Positions 16,730 to 26,300 of a DNA stretch of 64,000 nt are shown here, piece by piece. The position numbers and the translations under genes were made by a program. Source of the stretch: Streptomyces sp. NBC_00572. Its GTDB lineage: Bacteria > Actinomycetota > Actinomycetes > Streptomycetales > Streptomycetaceae. Where the stretch lies: contig NZ_JAPENX010000001.1 of the NCBI RefSeq assembly GCF_026341815.1, positions 4,712,001-4,776,000 on the forward strand, read 5' to 3'. The notes under the pieces were generated by a model. It was not told the origin of the DNA. It did not search any database and was given only the letters and a program-made list of their open reading frames with translations. Each line of letters opens with the position of its first letter. Position 1 is the stretch's first letter.

Positions 16730-17557
16730 TCAGTCCATCCGGCGCGCGCCGCCCAACAATCCGGTCTCGGCGTCGGTCCCCTGCGTCATGACGAACTGGC
16801 GGTCGCTCGGCGTACACCACAGCGTCACTCCGTCCGCGAGCGTGGACAGCGCCTCGTACTCGTGGCGGGGCAGGCTCATGATGCGGCCGATCTGCGCGGC
16901 CTCGTCGGGGGACACCCGCTGGACGCCGACGAGGGAGGACTTCTCCAGGAGCCGGGGCGCGACCGGACTCAAGTACGGCAGCAGCGTCACCACCGACTGC
17001 CAGGGCGCCGACACGACACGGCCGCGCGGCGGCCGCATGCCGCAGTCTCGGACCACGACCACCGGACTGCCCGCGGACGCGCCCTGCGGCGGCACGCGCC
17101 CCACGTCGTGCAGCGAGATGCACGGCTGCCCGCCGCCGGCGGCCTGCGCCAGCGCCGTCCAGGCCTGCGCGCGGCCGGTCTCGACCGCCACCCGGGCACC
17201 CGTCGCGGCGGCCCGGAGGGCCAGCACCTGCGCGGTCCACAGACCGCCGATGAGCGTGATGTCGTACGGAACGGGCCGGTTGATGCCGAGCACCGCCGGC
17301 CAGCTCTCGGCGTCGACGCCGATCACCATGCCGTCGTCGCCGACCGGCAGGGCCAGTGCTTCGAGTTGGTCGAGGGGGACGGCGTGCCGGTCGCGGCGCG
17401 GCCCGACGAGCCCGAAACCGAACCGGGGCTTCGTGGCGCGCCCCGTACCCCGGGAACCCGTCCCCCGGGAAGCGGACCTGCCGGACCTGCCGGAGCCGGC
17501 GGAATCGCCGGAACGAGCCGGTGTGCCGAAGGACGGAGAGGAAGCGGAGTGGGACAT
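16730..17557 (-). CDS. Unrecognised protein of the type VII secretion locus
   Basis: A 275-residue protein that I cannot place in a named family. The first 45 residues are Ser/Gly/Arg-rich and probably disordered. The rest is a compact alpha/beta domain with segments such as DGMVIGVDAESWPAVLGINR, ITLIGGLWTAQVLALRAAA and SPVVVVRDCG. No Walker A or membrane helix is seen. The ATG shares one base with the eccE stop (TGATG), so the two are coupled. The C-terminal part (DEAAQIGRIMSLPRHEYEAL, TLWCTPSDRQFVMT) may form a second small lobe. The position suggests an accessory cytoplasmic part of the ESX complex; that is inference only. Confidence 0.75.
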   Translation of the reverse strand: MSHSASSPSFGTPARSGDSAGSGRSGRSASRGTGSRGTGRATKPRFGFGLVGPRRDRHAVPLDQLEALALPVGDDGMVIGVDAESWPAVLGINRPVPYDITLIGGLWTAQVLALRAAATGARVAVETGRAQAWTALAQAAGGGQPCISLHDVGRVPPQGASAGSPVVVVRDCGMRPPRGRVVSAPWQSVVTLLPYLSPVAPRLLEKSSLVGVQRVSPDEAAQIGRIMSLPRHEYEALSTLADGVTLWCTPSDRQFVMTQGTDAETGLLGGARRMD

Positions 17558-18858
17558 CAGCGCGCACCTCCCAGCGGAAGCGTCGCGAGCATGCCGGGAA
17601 CCTGTTCACGGTCGAGTCGCACGAGTCCCGTCCTCACCCCGCGCGCCGCGCGCTCCAGTTCGTGCCGCGCGGCGACCAGTTCCTCGTCGCTGCGCCCGGT
17701 GATCCGTACGTGTCCGGCCACCGTCACCTCCTGCCGGTCCCCGCCGCTCAGCGTCAGGCTGAACGTCGTCGCGAGCGCGGGCAGCGAGGTCAGCAGGGCC
17801 ACCAGCTGCGGCATCGAGGCCCCCGCGCCGCCCTGACCGCCGAGCTGGGGCCAGCGCCCCACCCAGTACGTCGTGTGCCGCCGGTCGTCCACCCGCCAGG
17901 TCCGCGCGGTCTCCTGGGTCCTGCGCCCCTGCGTCTGTCCCCGGCCGGCCTGCGCTATCGCCATCGGGCTGGCACAGGTCGAGGTGGCGAGCGCCGAGGT
18001 GAGTTCCTGCTCCGTCAGCACGCTCGCACTGAACCCGGCGCCCGCGAGCCGGCTGGCCAGCTGGTCCGCCGCGCGCACCACGCACTTCTGCGCGCCCGCG
18101 AGACCGCCACCGCGCGCGGCGACCGCCTCCGGGCAGAGTTCGGGGTCGAGTTTGAGCGCGATCCAGGTGATCCGTACGGCGGGCGAACCCGTCTGCGCCT
18201 GGAGCGGCCCGTAGTTGCGGGCGGCCATCGACTGCGCGGGCAGGTGCGGCGCGGGAGCGGGCTGCGTGTGCTGCACGATCTGCGCCGACTCCAGACGGAT
18301 GCCGTCCACGCTCAGCACGTCACGGACGAGCCCGACGGGCAGCGGCCGCGCGCCGCGGTCCGGGCGCAGCGCCGTGCCGTCCGACTCGACCCGCAGCACG
18401 GCGGTCAGGAAGGTGCCGTCGCCGATCATGCCGACCGGTCGCCGGTCGCGGTCGCTGTACGCGTAGGTCCGCAGCGCCGGGTCGCACTCCACGACCGGAG
18501 CGAGTCCCGGCTCGGTGCCCTCCGGCACCGTGAACGAGGACGCCCGGCGGCTACGGGCCCGTAGCGCGAAGAACGTACCGAGCCACTCGGGCAGCGAGCG
18601 GCGGTGCCGGCGGACGACCGCGAGCAGGACGAGCACGACGGCGACGACGCCGGCGGGCGCGAGCAGCACCGGCTCGACGACCCAGGCGACAAGGAGCAGC
18701 GCCGCCGCCACCTCGACCAGTACGAGCTGTTGCAGTTGAAACGAACCGAAGTGTCCCGGGCGCGCCTGGAGCCTCGGTGAGACCGAGGAAACGGGTCCCG
18801 TGGACGGGGGTTCTGAAGTGGTGGCCGCGGCGGGCCGCGTCCGCGTCGCGGAAGCCAT
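17557..18858 (-). CDS. eccE: Type VII secretion protein EccE
   Basis: A 433-residue membrane component of the ESX core complex. The N-terminal 40 residues are Thr/Pro-rich, followed by two adjacent transmembrane helices at about 46-85 (LVLVEVAAALLLVAWVVEP and LLAPAGVVAVVLVLLAVV) with an Arg/His-rich turn. A large soluble domain follows with GDGTFLTAVLRVE and YWVGRWPQLGG, as in EccE proteins. In mycobacteria EccE sits at the edge of the EccBCDE hexamer. It is divergent from eccB across a 189-nt gap and is the first gene of the leftward unit that includes the unrecognised protein and probably the EspI-like ATPase. Confidence 0.85.
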   Translation of the reverse strand: MASATRTRPAAATTSEPPSTGPVSSVSPRLQARPGHFGSFQLQQLVLVEVAAALLLVAWVVEPVLLAPAGVVAVVLVLLAVVRRHRRSLPEWLGTFFALRARSRRASSFTVPEGTEPGLAPVVECDPALRTYAYSDRDRRPVGMIGDGTFLTAVLRVESDGTALRPDRGARPLPVGLVRDVLSVDGIRLESAQIVQHTQPAPAPHLPAQSMAARNYGPLQAQTGSPAVRITWIALKLDPELCPEAVAARGGGLAGAQKCVVRAADQLASRLAGAGFSASVLTEQELTSALATSTCASPMAIAQAGRGQTQGRRTQETARTWRVDDRRHTTYWVGRWPQLGGQGGAGASMPQLVALLTSLPALATTFSLTLSGGDRQEVTVAGHVRITGRSDEELVAARHELERAARGVRTGLVRLDREQVPGMLATLPLGGAR

Positions 18859-19047
18859 GATGGAGAATCCCCCTCAATTCATCCCGATCACCCTGGCCCG
18901 CCAGGGCTTTGGCGGCCGGATCACCCTACCCGCCCCACGAACCCCACGGGACAGCAGGCATAGTAGGGGGCCGGTCCGACGGCCGGGGCCAGGGTGTCAC
19001 CTCCCTGGCTCCCGCGCGAAGATCGCGCCTGACGAGAATGGGGACTC

Positions 19048-20601
19048 ATGGCATCGCGGCGGGATGAGCTCAACGCGTACACCTTTGCGAAGAAGCGCAC
19101 GGTGGCGGCATTCCTCCAACCCTCGCCCTCCGGCACGGAGGAGGGGGCACCGAAGCCGCTGCGCGCGCTCGTTCCCGGGATGATCGTCGCCGCACTGGTC
19201 GTCGCGGGCTTCGGCGCCTGGGGCATGTTCAAGCCGCAGGCCCCCAAGAACTGGGACATGCCCGGCACCCGGGTCATCGTCGGCAAGCAGTCGACCACCC
19301 GGTACGTGGTCCTGCAGACCGGCAAGGGCAAGGACGCGAAGACACTGCTCCACCCGGTCCTCAACCTCGCCTCCGCGCGACTCCTCCTCAACCCCGACCA
19401 GTTCCAGGTCGTTCAGGTCTCCGACACGGAGCTGGACAAGGGCACACCCCCGCGCGGCCCGATCCTCGGCATCCCGTACGCCCCCGACCGGCTGCCCACC
19501 GCGGACGAGGCGGGGAAGCCCAAGCGCTGGGCGGTCTGCGAGCAGCCCGGTGGTGGCGCGGGCGCCAGCGTCCAGAAGGCGACCTTCGTCTTCGCCGAGC
19601 GGGACCTGAAGCTCACCCAGGACGACAACCGGCTCGACGACGGGGAGATCCTGTACGTCAAGGGGCAGAAGGGCGCGGCCCAGTTCCTCGTCGACCACAC
19701 CGGCACCAAGTACCCGGTGAAGGCCGACTCCACCGGACTGCTCACCGCGCTCGTCGGCCTCGGCAGAGAGCCGCAGTCGGTCACCGACGACTGGCTCGCC
19801 ACGCTGAACACCGGCGACGAGATCGACTTCCCGCGCATCAACAGCGGCGATGTCGGCCGCACCACCCAGATCCCCGGCGCCACCCTGACCGAGACCGAGA
19901 GCCGGATCGGCAACGTCCTCCTCGCGCCGACCGGCTCCGGGCCCCAGAACTACGTCGTACTCCCCGGCAAGGTGCAGCCGGTCACGCCGTTCACCGCCTG
20001 GCTGCTCATCAACGCCCCGCAGACCCGCTCGCTCGACATGGACGGCAAGGCCACTCCCGCCGACGCCTCCTCCTTCGTCCCGGACCCGACCGTCTTCAAC
20101 GGCGGGGCGAAGTGGCCGAAGAAGCAGACGACCAAGGTCGTCAACTCCGTCACCGGAGTGGGTGCCCGCGACACCGTCTGCAGCGTCCTCACCGGCGTCG
20201 GCGAGAGGGGGCAGACGACCCTCACGACCTGGGCGGGCACCAAGTACCCGGCCGACATCACCGCGGGCGGCAGCAGCACGTACGTCACGCCCGGCACCGG
20301 TCTGCTCTACACCCAGATCCAGGGCAAGCAGAAGACGCCCGACGGCTCGCTGTTCCTCGTCACCGACACGGGCCTCCGCTACGCGGTCCAGGCCAACGGC
20401 GACAGCGACTCCGCCCGTTCCGAGATCGGCACCGGGGACAAGGAGAAGTCGGCCGACGGACGCCCGGAACCCAGCGACGCCCAGAAGCGTCTCGGCTACG
20501 AGAAGGTCGTGCCGGCGCGGATCCCCATCGAATGGTCCGAGTTCCTTTCGAAGGGTCCCCGGCTCGACGCCAACAGCGCGCGTCAGCCGCAGGGTTCCTA
20601 G
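19048..20601 (+). CDS. eccB: Type VII secretion protein EccB
   Basis: A 517-residue protein with the clear EccB start MASRRDELNAYTFAKKRTVAA, then one transmembrane helix at about residues 45-65 (LVPGMIVAALVVAGFGAWGMF). A large extracytoplasmic domain follows, with VGKQSTTRYVVL and LHPVLNLASARLLL, as in the family. EccB anchors the outer face of the ESX complex and contacts MycP. The C-terminal tail (SADGRPEPSDAQKRLGY, then PIEWSEFLSKGP) is typical. The ATG has a GGGGAC site. It is divergent from eccE and probably co-transcribed with mycP, whose start lies 12 bases after its stop. Confidence 0.95.
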   Translation: MASRRDELNAYTFAKKRTVAAFLQPSPSGTEEGAPKPLRALVPGMIVAALVVAGFGAWGMFKPQAPKNWDMPGTRVIVGKQSTTRYVVLQTGKGKDAKTLLHPVLNLASARLLLNPDQFQVVQVSDTELDKGTPPRGPILGIPYAPDRLPTADEAGKPKRWAVCEQPGGGAGASVQKATFVFAERDLKLTQDDNRLDDGEILYVKGQKGAAQFLVDHTGTKYPVKADSTGLLTALVGLGREPQSVTDDWLATLNTGDEIDFPRINSGDVGRTTQIPGATLTETESRIGNVLLAPTGSGPQNYVVLPGKVQPVTPFTAWLLINAPQTRSLDMDGKATPADASSFVPDPTVFNGGAKWPKKQTTKVVNSVTGVGARDTVCSVLTGVGERGQTTLTTWAGTKYPADITAGGSSTYVTPGTGLLYTQIQGKQKTPDGSLFLVTDTGLRYAVQANGDSDSARSEIGTGDKEKSADGRPEPSDAQKRLGYEKVVPARIPIEWSEFLSKGPRLDANSARQPQGS

Positions 20602-20613
20602 GGGGTGGCACCG

Positions 20614-21918
20614 GTGACGAAGAACTCCCGCACGACGCTCCGCGCGGCGACCCGTACGCCGTCCCGCGCCGCGGCCCTCCTCGCCGCGGGCACCCTCGGC
20701 GCGCTCCTCGCCGCCCCGGGCGCGGCCTCGGCCGCCCAGTCCGTCCCGGAGCGCGGCGACGGCCCTGTCCTCGACGGCAGCGGCGAATGCACCTTCCCGA
20801 TGAAGAAGCAGATCGCGGACACCCCCTGGCCGCTCCAGCGGGTCCTCCTCGACGAGCTGTGGCAGGACACCAAGGGCAAGGGCGTCAAGGTCGCGGTCAT
20901 CGACACGGGCGTCGACGACGTCAACCCGCAGCTGCGGAGCGCCGTCGACCCCAAGCTGGGCAAGGACTACCTCAAGCCCGACAAGAAGAACCCCGGCTTC
21001 GGCGACGAGCAGCGCGGCAAGACCGACGGCACCGTCGACCAGGTCGGCCACGGCACCAAGGTCGCCGGCATCATCGCCGCCCGCCCCCGCAAGGGAACCG
21101 GCTTCGTCGGCCTCGCGCCGGAGGCGACGATCATCCCGATCCGTCAGAACGACGAGAAGAACAGCGGCAAGTCCGACACGATGGCGCAGGCCATCACGTG
21201 GGCCGTCGCCAAGGGCGCCCACGTCATCAACATCTCGCAGGACACCACCGAGCCGCTCACAGCGGATTCGGACATGGCCAAGGCGGTGGCCGAGGCGATC
21301 AAGAAGAACGTCGTCGTCGTCGCCTCCGCCGGCAACGACGGCATGGACGGCACCTTCAAGAAGACCTACCCGGCCGCCTTCCCCGGCGTCCTCGCCGTCG
21401 CCTCCTCCGACCGGAACAACGAGCGCGCCGCGTTCTCCCAGGCCGGCGACTTCGTGGGCGTCGCCGCCCCCGGCGTCGACGTCGTCTCCACGGTCCCCGG
21501 CGGCGGCCAGTGCGTCGACAACGGCACCAGCTTCTCCGCGCCGTACGTCGCCGGTGTCGCCGCCCTGCTCCGCGCCGAGCACGACGACTGGTCCGCGGCC
21601 CAGATCGTCGCCCGGATCGAGCAGACCGCCGTCCGCTCGGTCAACGGACGTGACAACTACGTCGGTTGGGGTGTCGTCGACCCGGTGCGGGCCCTGGCGG
21701 ACGCCCCCGGGGCGCCGCCCACCGCGCCCACGCCCGACCCTCGCCCGCCCAAGCCGCCGGCTCCCGAGCCGGCCCGCCTGGCGCTGTCGGAGACGCCTCA
21801 GGAGCGCTCCGAACGGCTCGCCACCTACACGTTGGGGATCGGTGTCGTCCTGGTGGCCGTGGTCGCCGGGACCGCCACCGTGATCCGCGACAGCCGCCGC
21901 AGAAGGGGGGCACGTTGA
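20614..21918 (+). CDS. mycP: Mycosin, type VII secretion subtilisin-like serine protease
   Basis: A 434-residue subtilase with an intact triad: Asp97 in VAVIDTGVDD, His146 in GHGTKVAG and Ser306 in NGTSFSAPYVAG; the oxyanion Asn lies in ASAGNDG. An N-terminal signal peptide (AAALLAAGTLGALLAAPGAASAA) and a C-terminal membrane helix at about 405-425 (LGIGVVLVAVVAGTATVI) with an Arg-rich tail match mycosins. A Pro-rich linker precedes the helix. I choose GTG 20614, because an AGGGGG site at 20600-20605 is correctly spaced for it and would overlap the other in-frame GTG at 20605. In ESX systems MycP stabilises the core complex and can cleave substrates. Confidence 0.94.
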   Translation: MTKNSRTTLRAATRTPSRAAALLAAGTLGALLAAPGAASAAQSVPERGDGPVLDGSGECTFPMKKQIADTPWPLQRVLLDELWQDTKGKGVKVAVIDTGVDDVNPQLRSAVDPKLGKDYLKPDKKNPGFGDEQRGKTDGTVDQVGHGTKVAGIIAARPRKGTGFVGLAPEATIIPIRQNDEKNSGKSDTMAQAITWAVAKGAHVINISQDTTEPLTADSDMAKAVAEAIKKNVVVVASAGNDGMDGTFKKTYPAAFPGVLAVASSDRNNERAAFSQAGDFVGVAAPGVDVVSTVPGGGQCVDNGTSFSAPYVAGVAALLRAEHDDWSAAQIVARIEQTAVRSVNGRDNYVGWGVVDPVRALADAPGAPPTAPTPDPRPPKPPAPEPARLALSETPQERSERLATYTLGIGVVLVAVVAGTATVIRDSRRRRGAR

Positions 21919-21956
21919 CCCGCGTAGAGGTCAAGTATCCCGACCCTCCTTTGCAG

Positions 21957-21985
21957 TTGGAACTGCCGCCGTCAATGGCTAAAGT
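21957..21985 (+). promoter_or_regulatory. Candidate promoter of the esx pair
   Basis: TTGGAA at 21957-21962 is followed after 17 bases by TAAAGT at 21980-21985, a good match to the main vegetative promoter pattern. It lies in the 190-nt gap between mycP and the first esx gene, giving a leader of about 115 nt. Confidence 0.5.
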
Positions 21986-22108
21986 GACCGCTGGGCGCAC
22001 GGCAGTGCGATCCCAGCACGGGGGCGGCATCAGAAGATTCCCGTCCGCATCACGACCGGATGGCCCGATGGCCCAGCCGTCGACGTCACCGAAGGAAGAA
22101 GGGGCAAG

Positions 22109-22444
22109 ATGTCGAAAGACCTGAACGTAACCAGTGCCGAACAAGTCAAGCTCGCCGGCCGGATCCAGGACTTCTCCGACGAGCTCCAGTCCCGCATCAC
22201 CAACCTCAACGGCGTGGTCGACCGCGTCCAGGCGGGCTGGCAGGGCGCTGCGAGCAAGGAGTACGACCGGGTCCAGAACGACCTGAACCAGCGTCTGCGC
22301 AGCATGCGTGCCGAGCTCAGCAAGCTCGAGGAGATCATGCGCATGAGCGCCGACGGGTTCACGCAGGAGGAAGAGGACCGTCTGCGGTCCTTCAAGACCA
22401 TGGACTCCAGCGGCGGCGGCCAGAGCGCCATCCTGGGCGTCTGA
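22109..22444 (+). CDS. esxB: WXG100 family secreted protein (EsxB-like)
   Basis: A 111-residue WXG100 protein: a helical hairpin with the turn motif GWQG near residue 44. The flanking helices are amphipathic (LAGRIQDFSDELQSRITNL and YDRVQNDLNQRLRSMRAEL). The tail after the second helix is Asp/Glu-rich and then Ser/Gly-rich, which is longer than ESAT-6 and may hold the secretion signal. No signal peptide is present, as expected for a type VII substrate. A good ribosome site (GGAAGAAGGGG) precedes the ATG. It pairs with the next gene, 53 bases downstream. The esxB/esxA labels follow S. coelicolor gene order by memory; which one carries the signal is uncertain. Confidence 0.9.
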   Translation: MSKDLNVTSAEQVKLAGRIQDFSDELQSRITNLNGVVDRVQAGWQGAASKEYDRVQNDLNQRLRSMRAELSKLEEIMRMSADGFTQEEEDRLRSFKTMDSSGGGQSAILGV

Positions 22445-22497
22445 GCAGCCCGGTCCCCACAGTCCTCCGCGCCACTCTCACTTCAGGAGTCATCATC

Positions 22498-22788
22498 ATG
22501 ACCACTGCGGTCAATTACGACACCGTGACGCAGGCGGCGGCCGACACCCGCCTGACCTCCACCACGCTCACCCAGAAGCTCGACGACCTCATGGCCGAGG
22601 TCAACCGTGTCGCCTCCAACTGGGAAGGCGAGGCGAAGGTCGCCTACCGCGAGAGCCAGGACCGTCTGACCCGCGACATGGCCGGCATGAACCAGGACCT
22701 GGCACGCATCGCCCAGCTCCTCGACGAGTCGGTCATGGGCTACCAGGACACCGACAAGGGCAACGCCGCCCGGTTCCGCATGATGTGA
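22498..22788 (+). CDS. esxA: WXG100 family secreted protein (EsxA-like)
   Basis: A 96-residue WXG100 protein with the motif NWEG near residue 40 between two helices (TTLTQKLDDLMAEVNRVAS and YRESQDRLTRDMAGMNQDL). The C-terminal YQDTDKG may correspond to the YxxxD/E export signal of type VII substrates. An AGGAG site lies 9-14 bases before the ATG. It most likely forms a four-helix heterodimer with the preceding protein and is exported by the EccC motor. In S. coelicolor the pair is secreted and affects sporulation (established knowledge of the family). It is followed by a strong hairpin. Confidence 0.9.
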   Translation: MTTAVNYDTVTQAAADTRLTSTTLTQKLDDLMAEVNRVASNWEGEAKVAYRESQDRLTRDMAGMNQDLARIAQLLDESVMGYQDTDKGNAARFRMM

Positions 22789-22815
22789 GCGACTCTGCCG
22801 ACCGGCAGAGACACG

Positions 22816-22854
22816 CGTGAGGGGGTGGCCCGTCCGACGGGTCACCCCCTCACG
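22816..22854. terminator. Bidirectional terminator after the esx pair
   Basis: Twelve bases at 22816-22827 pair exactly with 22843-22854, and the inner bases also pair (22829-22834 with 22836-22841). It lies between the rightward esx genes and the leftward DUF397 gene, so it can serve both. Confidence 0.75.
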
Positions 22855-22866
22855 TGCGTCCGCGGG

Positions 22867-23172
22867 TCACCGCAGGTCGAACTCGCCGTCCCTGGCGCCG
22901 AGGACGAACGCGTCCCACTCGGCCTTCGTGTAACGCAGCACCGTCTCCTTGTCGAGGGACGAACGCATCGCCACCGCGCCCTCGGGGAGCCGGGCGATCT
23001 CCACCCGCTCCTCGTCCGGGCTCGTCCCGGGAGCGCCCTCCCACGCGACGCCGGAGATGTCGAGCGCGTACAGCTCGTCCTTCTGGCGCTGCTTCTCGGC
23101 GGCCAGAGCGCTGTCGGCTGCGCTGCCCGCGGCGCTGTCGGAGCTGCTCGTGCTGATGTCTGCGTCGGTCAT
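22867..23172 (-). CDS. DUF397 family small acidic protein
   Basis: A 101-residue protein. The first 35 residues are Ser/Ala/Asp-rich, then a DUF397 core follows: VAWEGAPGTSPDEERVEIARLPEGAVAMRSSLDKETVLRYT, split here around the E-V-A/R-S-S-L pattern, and the closing WDAFVLGARDGEFD. DUF397 genes in Streptomyces usually sit beside an XRE-type helix-turn-helix gene (WhiJ-like sets) and modulate it; no such partner is adjacent here. It is oriented against the esx genes and lies 155 bases downstream of the end of eccC on the same strand. A GAAGGGA site precedes the ATG. Its function in this locus is unknown. Confidence 0.82.
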   Translation of the reverse strand: MTDADISTSSSDSAAGSAADSALAAEKQRQKDELYALDISGVAWEGAPGTSPDEERVEIARLPEGAVAMRSSLDKETVLRYTKAEWDAFVLGARDGEFDLR

Positions 23173-23260
23173 CGGCGCGTTCCCTTCGCGGTGGTACGGC
23201 GGTCCCTCCCACAGTAGTGGGACCGCCGTACCCGATCAGCGGGAATTCCCGCGCCCGTCA

Positions 23261-23340
23261 GACCCGCTCCGTCAGTGCCGTTCCGTCGGACCTGCACTGA
23301 CGGACCCGCCCTGACGGACCCGCTCCGTCAGTGCCGTTCC
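23261..23340. repeat. 24-bp direct repeat around the eccC stop
   Basis: Bases 23261-23284 recur identically at 23317-23340, 56 bases apart. The second copy contains the eccC stop codon and its last four codons. Shorter related pieces (CTGACGGACC) lie between them. It looks like a local tandem duplication of the gene's 3' end. Confidence 0.85.
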
Positions 23341-26300
23341 GGCAGCCAGCCCAGCTGGACCAGCGGCGTGCCCCGCTTCCGCGACACGAACGTGCCCCGG
23401 CCCGGAGGCATCGGCCGCGCCCGGACGTTGCCGAGGATGTCGCCCTCGCCCGGGTCGCCGGAGAGCAGCACGCCCTGCGCGCCCAGCTCCCTCATGCGCT
23501 GCATGAACGGCTCGTACATCGCCCGCGACGCGCCCGCGGCGCTGCGCGCCACGATGAACCGGATCCCGACGTCCCGCGCGAACGGCAGGTTCTCCACCAG
23601 GACCGCCAGCGGGTTCCCCGAGTTGGTGGCCACCAACTCGAAGTCGTCGACCAGGACGTACAGTTGCGGACCCGTCCACCAGCTGCGGTCCCGCAGCTGC
23701 TGCGGCGTGATGTCGGGCTTGGGCGCCCGCTTCGTCATCACCGTGTTGATGGCCTCCATGTGCATCTGCATGGCGGAGGCCATCGGCGCGTACTCCAGGA
23801 GGTGCGAGGGCGCGACCGCCTCCAGCATCGTGCGCCGGTAGTCACCCACCACGATCCGCGCCTGCTCCGGCGTGTACCGCTCGCACAGCTGCTTGGCGAT
23901 GAGCCGGAGCAGCGCCGTCTTGCCGGACTCGCTCTCGCCGAAGACCAGGAAGAACGGGTCCGACTCGAAGTCGACGAACACCGGCTCCAGGTTCGTCTCG
24001 TCGATGCCGATCGCGATGCCGTGCTGCGGGTACTCGAAGCCCTTCGGCAGCCGCTCCGCCGGCAGCTTGCGCGGCAGCAGCCGCACCGCGGGGGCCGGGG
24101 CCCCCGTCCAGGACGCCTGCACCGACCGTACGAACGCCGACGTGCCGTCCGACAGGTCCACGGACGAGCTCGACCCGTCGATGCGCGGCAGCGCCCCCAT
24201 GAAGTGGAGCTTCTCCGGCACCTGGCCGCGACCCGGCACGCCGGGCGGCACGTTCGCCGCGACCTTGCGGTCGAACTCGGAGTCCATGACGTCACCGAGC
24301 CGCAGTTCGAGCCGGCCCAGCATCTGGTCCTTGAGCGCCGCCCGCACCTCCATGTACCGGGAGGCGGTGATCACCACATGGATGCCGTAGCCCAGACCGC
24401 GCGCCGCGATGTCCGCGACGATCGGCTCCAGCGTGTCGTAGTCGTTGCGGAAACCGCCCCAGCCGTCCACGACCAGGAAGACGTCGCCCCAGGCCTCGCC
24501 CGGCAGTTCGCCCGCGGCCCGCTTGCGCCGGTAGGTGGCGATCGAGTCGATGGAGTTCGAGCGGAAGAACTCCTCCCGCCGGTTCAGCACGCCCATCACC
24601 TCGGCGACCGTACGCCGCACCCGCTCCGGGTCGAGCCGGGACGCGACCCCGCCGACATGCGGCAGATCGGCGAGCGAGACCATGCCGCCGCCACCGAAGT
24701 CCAGGCAGTAGAACTGCACCTCGGCCGGGGTGTGGGTGAGCGCGAACGACGAGATGAGCGTCCGCATCATCGTCGACTTGCCGGACTGCGGACCGCCGAC
24801 CACCATCATGTGACCGGCCGCACCCGAGAAGTCCCGGTACAGGACCTCACGCCGCTGCTCGAACGGCTTGTCGATGAGGCCGAGCGGCACCGTGAGCCCG
24901 CCCTGACGCGTGTACTCCGTCGCCGTGAGCCCCCGGTCCGCGGTCTGCGCCAGACCCGGAAGCAGCTGGTCGAGCGAGGGCGCCTGGTCGAGCGGCGGCA
25001 GCCACACCTGGTGCGCCGGCACGCCCTGACCCTCCAGACGGCGCACGATCACGTCGAGGACGGTGTCCGCGAGCGCGTCGTCCTCCTCCGCCCGCTGCGC
25101 CGTGAGGTACGCCGGGTCCGGTGCCGCGTACACCACCGGCACCGGCGCCGCCGTGAACACCGCGGGACGCCGCTCCACCGGCAGCTGTCCGATCTCCAGA
25201 CGCGGCCCGCCGGTCCGGTACGTCCCCGAGACGTACGCCGCCTTGAAGCGGGTCATCTCGTCCGTACCGAACTTCAGATAGCCCGAACCGGGCACCGACG
25301 GCAGGTGGTACGCGTCCGGCACACCGATCGCCGTCCGCGACTCCGCGGCCGAGAACGTCCGCAGACCGATCCGGTACGAGAGGTACGTGTCCAGGCCGCG
25401 CAGCTTGCCCTCCTCCAGGCGCTGCGACGCGAGGAGCAGATGCACACCCAGGGAGCGGCCGATGCGGCCGATCTGGATGAACATGTCGATGAAGTCCGGC
25501 TTGGCGGTGAGGAGCTCGGAGAACTCGTCGATGACCAGGACGAGCGAGGCCAGCGGTTCGAGCGGGGCACCCGCCGCACGTGCCTTCTCGTAGTCGTGGA
25601 TGTTGGCGTAGTTGCCCGCCGACCGCAGCAGCTCCTGGCGCCGCTGCAGCTCGCCGCGGATCGCGTCGCCCATGCGGTCGACCAGCGTCAGGTCGTCGGA
25701 CAGGTTGGTGATGACCGCCGCCACGTGCGGCATCTGCGACATGCCCGCGAAGGTCGCGCCGCCCTTGAAGTCCGCGAGGACGAAGTTCAGCGTCTCCGAG
25801 GAGTGCGTCACCGCGAGACCGAGGACCAGCGTCCGCAGCAGCTCCGACTTTCCGGAACCGGTGGCGCCCACGCACAGACCGTGCGGGCCCATGCCCTCCT
25901 GCGCGGCCTCCTTGAGGTCCAGCATGACCGGCTGGCCGTCCTCGCCGACACCGATCGGCACCCGGAGCCGTTCGGCCACCGAGCGGGGCCGCCAGGTCCG
26001 TGCCACGTCCACCGAGGCGGCGTCGCCCAGGTTCAGCAGATCCGTGAAGTCCAGATTGGCGAGCAGCGGCTCGTCGTCGTCCCCGCCGCCCATCCGCAGC
26101 GGCGCCAGCTGGCGCGCCAGGGCCTCCGCCGCGGGCAGCGAGATGCCGTCCGGCAGCCCCTCGTACGCGAAGCCGCCTCCCGACTCCAGCCGCAGCCGGC
26201 CCGGCCGAACCACCACCGAGAGACCGCCGCGCGGCTCGTCGAGGTCGCCGGAGACCACCTCGACGATCGTCACGCCCTGGAGGCCCTCGGCCGCCGCGAG

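Noticed and set aside
20605..20613. GTG 20605 as the mycP start
   Set aside because: The AGGGGG site at 20600-20605 would overlap that codon; it is spaced correctly for GTG 20614.
22867..23330. DUF397 plus repeats as a toxin-antitoxin or defence islet
   Set aside because: No partner gene, no toxin motif and no mobile signature; only the small acidic protein and a local duplication are visible.
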